64,000 nt of DNA from the NCBI RefSeq assembly GCF_900324465.2, contig NC_046626.1, positions 21,432,496 through 21,496,495 on the forward strand, in the 5' to 3' direction. The stretch's first letter is position 1. Each line of letters starts with the position of its first letter. Position numbers and translations under genes: made by a program. The notes under the pieces are model-generated. The model saw only the letters and a list, made by a program, of their open reading frames with translations. It searched no databases and was not told where the DNA came from. Below are positions 58,670-64,000 of the stretch, piece after piece. Origin of the DNA: Anabas testudineus (taxonomy: Eukaryota; Chordata; Actinopteri; Anabantiformes; Anabantidae).

Positions 58670-59900
58670 GTTTTGAAAGCAGGATAAAATAATTAATCAA
58701 ATCTATGGTCTGTTCATACCTGAGTTTTAATTTTGTTTTTTTTACACTGATTTTTACACATGACCTACAGCCTGTACTGTCCCTAAAGACCTCACAACAC
58801 AGATGACCTACAGTCTGTAGCGTCCATGAACACATCACATCAAAGCTGCAGCGGATAGACTCACGCCACCTTCTACACAGACAGACAGCTATTTTCTTTC
58901 TATAAAGCTGCGGCACAAAGGAAAGTGACTTTCTAAAAACAAGCTTCATGTTTCTGTGAATACCGTGTTGAACGTTTGTGTCTCAGCTTTGGTCTCGGTT
59001 GGAGACGTGGTTTCAGGTTGTCCGTCTATCCTGTTCTTGTGGTCGTGATATCTCAAGAAAGCTTTGAGGGAATTTCTTCAGATTGTCTGAATTTAAGGTC
59101 CTTTTGATAGCTGGGTTTTTGTTGAGAGGTTTCCAAGAGCTAATAACCTACACTCATACTGTGCTGCTGCTGAGTACAGACTGAAACAAACACACTTAAT
59201 GTAAATAATGTTTTCTTACTCTCAACTCTTGATTTGTTCTATTTACTCTGATCATCATCATCAAAACATCAAATTTACCTGGTACAAACACATTTATATA
59301 ATAAATAATAAACTTAAAAGCTCTTGTAGGTCAAAAAGTCCTAGTTGATCATTAAATGCTGCAATGTCTATTAACACTATTGAAATTTTTAAAGACACAA
59401 CAATTGTGACCTTGATTTAGTTTATTAATCATGACTGTGAAATCACTCACTGTTAAGTTGAGGTTGTGTTCAAGGACAATTTAGTCTGAGTTCAGAACAG
59501 AAGAACAGTCAGTTATTTCCAGGCACGGACGGGGGTCGAACCCGTGATCTTTGGTTTACGAGACCAACGCCTTACCACTTGGCCACTTTGTTCTGAAAGC
59601 AGGATAAAATAATTGATCAAATCTATGGTCCTTTTGATACCTGGGCTTTAATTTTGTTTTTTTTACACTCTGTACTGTCCCTAAAGGCCTCACAACACAG
59701 ATGACCTACAGTCTGTAGTGCCCATGAACACAGCGTTTGTGTCTCAGCTTTGGTCTCGGTTGGAGACGTTCTTTTGATCTTGATATCTCAAGAATGCTTT
59801 GGCTCAACTGCCCACTTGGACTTCAGGATGAACTGATCCTATTTTAGTGGGAAAATGTCAAAGGTCAAGGTCTCTGTGACCTCAGCGATGTCATTAGAGG
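58670..59900. repeat. Locally duplicated tRNA flank with a common teleost repeat
   Basis: About 58670-59080 and 59587-59810 share AGCAGGATAAAATAATT, ATCAAATCTATGGTC, CTGTACTGTCCCTAAAG and TTTGGTCTCGGTTGGAGACG in order, marking a tandem duplication that includes a tRNA. Both end in GATATCTCAAGAA..GCTTTG, the start of a repeat found in many fish that continues with AAGGTCAAGGTCTCTGTGACC near 59870. The second copy is shortened inside. Confidence 0.7.
59521..59586 (-). pseudogene. tRNA-Thr(CGT) pseudogene, copy D, 5' acceptor strand lost
   Basis: The 3' two-thirds are perfect (anticodon loop CTCGTAA, B box GGTTCGACCCC, CCGTGCCT end). At the 5' side the acceptor strand is replaced: sequence reads ACAAAG before TGGCC, so the stem cannot form. 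The upstream flank (AAAGCAGGATAAAATAATT) is the same as that of copy C, so C and D come from a tandem duplication of about 0.93 kb. Confidence 0.85.
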
Positions 59901-60692
59901 TACTGCTACTTTTACTTATCACCACAGTAGATAACTGGAGACCCCAGTCTGCGTCTCCAGGGGGTTTAGAGACCTTCAATGTTCCTTTATCTGCAGCATA
60001 ATTCACAGTTTTATAAAAGCAGCAGCAGAGACGTCAGCAGGAAATTATTGAACTTTGTGCTTTTATTGGTCACATAACATCTTAGCGGATCGGACCTGTA
60101 AATGATGTAGTGCTGAAAACCAGCTGTCTGGAAGTGTCTGGAAGTCACCCTGAGTTTCCTGATAAAGCTCTTTATGGTTCAGATCACTCTTCCATCCCGC
60201 CTCCCTGAGGAACCCTGACTCCTTCTGTCTTTAACATCCTGCACTGTCTTCGTGGAAGCACGTTCATCTTGAGGTAGAAGGTGAAACTGCAGCCACGATA
60301 TCGGCACGACATCGAGTTCATAGTAAAAAGAACATGAATTCAAGGAAGTCTGAAGTTTTACACAGAAAAGTTATTGTTCAAGTATCATCTCTCAATTCTT
60401 GAGTTTTTCTGTCATCTGTGGAGAATATAATGTGTTAAATATCTATATCTTAAAAGGAAGTCGAGCTTTACTGCGACAGTCACTGTCTATTTACTGTCAG
60501 GACATCTAACCTAGAGTCAGCTCTTGTTCTGTATTTTGTATCTGTTATATCAAATTTCAGCCTTTTAAACATCAGCATAGACAAGAATCAGCTTCAGTTC
60601 TGATCCTGCAGACACAAACTGTAACAGAGTCTCTGATCACTGTGGAGGTCGCTTCAGGACAGCGTGAGGCCTTTAAGGTCTCTGTGTCTCCG

Positions 60693-61573
60693 TCAGTCGG
60701 CCTCTCCTCGTCTTGTCTTCAGCTCCTGTTCGTATCTCTGCAGCTGAGACATGAAGCCTGGATTCGGGTCGATCACGTGACGAGACGTCTTTACTTTCTG
60801 AGAGGAAAAAACAAACAGAACCCAGTGTTGAGGTTTTACTGAATTTATAAAACAGCCACAGTGACACTGAGCGGGTCGACGAGGGCAGCGTGTTTCAGAA
60901 GGAGCCGGTGGATCTGCAGCTCAGAGCACAGTGTGGAAAACTGAACCAAACAATGTTTGATCCCACATCTCTCACGTTAGTTTGTCTGAAGATTGATTTT
61001 TTAATCATGAGGCGGTTGAAAGAATTTCTCAGAAAACCTGAAAAGACACAGCAGGACTTTTGTTCCTACGTTGACCTTCAAACTTCTTCCAGGACTCAGG
61101 AGCCTCTGTGAATTAATGCAGCATTTTAAGACTGAGCTCTTGTTCACACGGTCACATTTTAATGAGGTTTCTGACCTTTGAACTCTTTAGTGATTATTTA
61201 CATCTAAAGCTTCCTGCCTGTCACCCACCTGCAGAGCGTCCGTCAGCGTCAGGTGTCGGTGCTTCATCAGGTAGGAGATGCAGATGGTGGCCGAGCGGCT
61301 GCGTCCGTTCTTGCAGTAGACGACGCTGCGTCCTCCGCGGTTCGCCTCCTTCTGGATGGCGTCGGCGCAGCGGTCGAAGTGGCTGTACAGGTCCTCGTTG
61401 GGGTCGTCGTAGACGGGGATCTGCAGCTTCTTGATGCTGCAGGAGGGAAACGGCTGCTGCTTGGACACGTTGATGCAGAGCGTCACCGCCTCCTGCTGGA
61501 GGAGCTCGTCGCTGCAGGCTGAACGCGCGTTGCTGATGAACAGAGCGTTGGTGACTTTACACAACTGCAGCAT
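60693..61573 (-). CDS. dusp28: Dual specificity phosphatase 28
   Basis: Two coding exons: 61573-61229 and 60797-60693, joined in phase 0 (149 aa). Exon 1 has NALFISNARSACSDELLQQE, VTLCINVSKQQP, the VYDDPNEDL general-acid region and the catalytic loop VVYCKNGRSRSAT (Cys and Arg of CX5R present). Exon 2 gives VIDPNPGFMSQLQRYEQEL, matching VAEPNPGFWSQLQKYEEAL of human DUSP28. The Tyr before the catalytic Cys, in place of the usual His, is also seen in human DUSP28 and goes with weak phosphatase activity. The GC content of exon 1 is clearly higher than that of its surroundings. The ATG at 61573 fits the short N-terminus of this atypical DUSP. Confidence 0.92.
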
Positions 61574-61639
61574 CCTCTTCAGTCAGTGGAGGGACTGACC
61601 CTCAGCGGCTTCCTTAGTCAAGGTGTGAGGGGCTCAGGT

Positions 61640-63140
61640 AACCACCTGGTCCAAAAGAGGGAGGAGCCTGTCAGTCAATTTACTCTTCCAGCAGGTAAAT
61701 TATGGCACTTATTAATTAATTAATTAGTCATTGACTGAATGTATTTGCTGTTTTTATTCATTAGATACGAACTCCAGAAGTTTTTAGAGCTTTTGTAAAT
61801 TACAGTTAAAACCTGTGTAAGAAACAACACAGAGTTTTCAATAAGCTCTTTGTCTTTTACAGAACTCTGATGTGTAAATAAATAGTTTTATTTTTCACAA
61901 GAAGCATTCACACCGTGTTTCTCTAACTTTCTCTAAGTCTCCTTATGACTGTATTCTGTCTTATAAAAATAAATTCATACTTTACCTCAGCAGGAATAAA
62001 AGCACTAAACAAAGAAACAAAATAAATAGTAAAACAAAGCACACCCTCTTTAAAATAACGAATCTACAGTGTCAGTGAACGCATCACTCTGAACTGACTC
62101 ACGTCCAGCTGATCTTCAGAGTCCTGCTGTCTTTGAATACACTCTTTGTTTTGTTAGAGGAGAGTGTTTCCTGTGCAGTCCTGTGGACGGACGAGCGACG
62201 GTTCAGCCTGATCCGGTCTGTTCAGACCTCCTCATGACCCCCAACTGCCCTCAGCAACACACTGCTGCTATATTTAGTGCCTGGACTCTGACAGCTGCTC
62301 AGCTCTGGGTCCTAACACTGCTCAGATTCATGGCTGAACAAACATGCACTGGTGGAAAATAAAAATGTCACCAAGAAAAAAAACAAATATGACTGATATA
62401 CGATGAGGTGAGACCAAGAAAGAGCAGATTGTCTTAATTGATAATCTGGAATCCGACGAGGTTTGGAATTAAACATCATTAAATATCACTTATGTAATGA
62501 AATCATGAACATGTAAACATGTCATTTCTAACTTTGACCTTTATTTGACAGTATAGTTAGAATAATACATACATTTTTACTGTGTTGATATTTATTATTT
62601 ATGTTTTATTTTCTTAATCTTCTTTAAATTACACAGTTTAATCTTTCTATGTATATAACTTAAACACTTCTTCCACCTCTTCTTATTTGCTCATATGTTA
62701 ATAATAATAAATGAATATGTAAATATTTGATGTGGTTCTTACTTGTGCCACTAGTTTCTACTTCAAACCTTTTAATAAGATGGAATTAAATGTGGTTTGA
62801 CTGATGTTCCCGACTTGAATGAATTAAAGAAATGTACATGTACATGCTTTTCATATTGGAATGATGAATACAGACTACTGCTAGAGGTTGCTCAACAAAT
62901 GTCTGGAAAAATAGTTTAAAAATCTTAAAATGAAACCAGAATTACAAACCTGTGGCACCGAACCAAAGTTTGACACCAGTGGAGAACAGGTGTCGTAGTC
63001 GTGTAGTGGGTTTAAAACCTCCAGGACGATAGGCTGTGTAAACTGGGTGAGGTTAAGATAAAGTATTTCAGGGTAAACAGGGTACTTTAAGCAAAATGTG
63101 GAAATTGTGGATTGTTTTATAACATTTTTAAATAAAAGTC
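61640..63140. other. Intergenic region between dusp28 and the zinc-finger gene
   Basis: Upstream of both genes, which diverge. AT-rich. No exon, RNA gene or clear repeat recognised. Confidence 0.5.
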
Positions 63141-63142
63141 TA

Positions 63143-63335
63143 AAAGTGCAAAAAGTAATTAGTAACTAATGCTGTAAAATACAAGTAAAGTAGTAAAAGT
63201 ACAATATTATCTGATTTTAGTGGAGTAAAAGTAACATGAAATGAAAAGACTCCAGTAAAGTACATGTACCACAAAACTGTAACTAAGTACTTTACTTGAG
63301 TAAATGTACTTAGTTATTTACCACTTCAGGATGAA
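63143..63335. mobile_element. hAT-like MITE relic
   Basis: AGTAAAGTAGTAAAAGTAC, GTAAAGTACATGTACC and the end ACTTGAGTAAATGTACTTAG are hallmarks of a very abundant fish non-autonomous element whose end reads AGTACATTTACTCAAGTA in the other direction. It sits about 170 bp before the zinc-finger start codon and so may form part of its promoter region. Confidence 0.6.
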
Positions 63336-63506
63336 CAGTCAAAGCGGAACAAAAAGTAAAGTTCCGCTCTCTGCCGGACACTGACCGGAACTTCTCAGTG
63401 TGACATCCGGTGGAAGTAAACAAAGAAGCTGCGGATGTGTGGAGTTAATTTAAAGACGGTGCTGAGTTAAACTGGACTTAAATATTGAATTAATAAAGAA
63501 GCAGCG

Positions 63507-63678
63507 ATGTCTTCAGTTGTTCCTCTGAGAGAGTTCGTCACCGAGCGACTAACTGCTGCTGCTGAAGAAATATTCAGAGTCTTTGAAAAAACTATCGTCG
63601 AGTACGAAGAAGAGATCGATCGTCAGCGGAGACTGTTGGAGATCGTTTGGAAACCGGAGATTAAACTGCACAGGATCG
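63507..63678 (+). CDS. C2H2 zinc-finger protein, first coding exon (gene continues beyond the window)
   Basis: The exon encodes MSSVVPLREFVTERLTAAAEE and then IFRVFEKTIVEYEEEIDRQR, RLLEIVWKPEIKLHRI, ending at ATCG|GTGGGT. This N-terminal module (a short helical, LREFV...EYEEEIDRQRRLL segment) opens very many fish C2H2 zinc-finger genes; the zinc fingers are in the following exon. Such proteins are presumed DNA-binding regulators. The start ATG follows an in-frame-free leader. No fingers are visible before the window ends. Confidence 0.8.
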
Positions 63679-64000
63679 GTGGGTGGACACTGAGGGGACA
63701 GTCGTTGTTTATCTGAGCTGCTTTCACGTTACTCATTAACTTTACATGGTATTTCTGTGGATAAAGTACTTGTTCAGATATATAAACAGATTTAAATCCT
63801 CTCTGCCATCAGACAGATGATCCAATATCTCACTACTTTCTTACTTATCTACCAAACTACTGAATTTACCTTTAGGGATTAATATCGTATTGAAAGTGTT
63901 GGATCTTAAAAAATTATAAAAATAGCTTGAAGCCCCGACTGTTCGGGTTTGACAGCTTGTGGAAGTCTTCCTGTGGGCCGAACTGTGCCCAGGTGGGACA

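Noticed and set aside
1-64000. CRISPR arrays, prokaryotic operons, plasmid or phage features
   Set aside because: None seen; splicing, repeats and gene content are those of a fish nuclear genome.

Overview
The window is nuclear DNA from a ray-finned fish, most likely a percomorph teleost. The evidence is spliced genes with GT-AG introns, a teleost family of single-exon GTPases, intronless TRIM35-like genes, an L2/CR1-type LINE with an esterase ORF1, hAT-type MITEs, an inner-ear collagen of the otolin type, and the first exon of a fish C2H2 zinc-finger gene. One run of 100 N (47796-47895) is an assembly gap.

Layout. 0.2-9.3 kb: an immune-type P-loop GTPase gene (+) with a TATA/IRF-like promoter and a long first intron that carries a nearly full-length antisense LINE (about 1.84-6.6 kb). 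9.65-11.48 kb: a CT-rich minisatellite. 11.7-15.6 kb: non-coding, with an (AT)n tract, a DNA-transposon relic and a 239-bp hAT MITE. 15.7-20.4 kb: il20rb (-), seven coding exons. 22.8-25.8 kb: a five-exon claudin of the 10/15 type (+). 28.6-40.9 kb: a visual arrestin gene (sag, +) with fifteen coding exons, including 15-bp and 10-bp micro-exons. Two TRIM35-like genes lie in its introns: an intact antisense one in intron 1 and a frame-broken sense one in a later intron, followed by a third SPRY fragment. 43.7-47.6 kb: an otolin-like C1q-domain short-chain collagen (-). 47.9-53.7 kb: non-coding, with repeat relics. 53.9-57.5 kb: protein C (proc, +), eight coding exons. 57.9-60 kb: a 31-bp perfect inverted repeat, then a cluster of four tRNA-Thr(CGT) sequences (-), one fully intact by eye, in locally duplicated sequence. 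60.7-61.6 kb: dusp28 (-). 63.1-63.7 kb: a hAT-like relic and the first coding exon of a zinc-finger gene (+) that runs off the window.

Exon boundaries of il20rb, the claudin, sag, the collagen, proc and dusp28 were read by hand from splice consensus and reading phase, and each gives one uninterrupted reading frame. The genes belong to different tissues (retina, inner ear, plasma coagulation, epithelium) and form no operon-like unit. A possible immune theme links the GTPase, il20rb and the TRIM genes. The most unusual observations are: two inverted TRIM copies inside one arrestin gene that share about 0.7 kb of nearly identical sequence, as if by gene conversion; a textbook interferon-response element inside an arrestin intron; and a protein C whose activation-site arginine is replaced by tryptophan.
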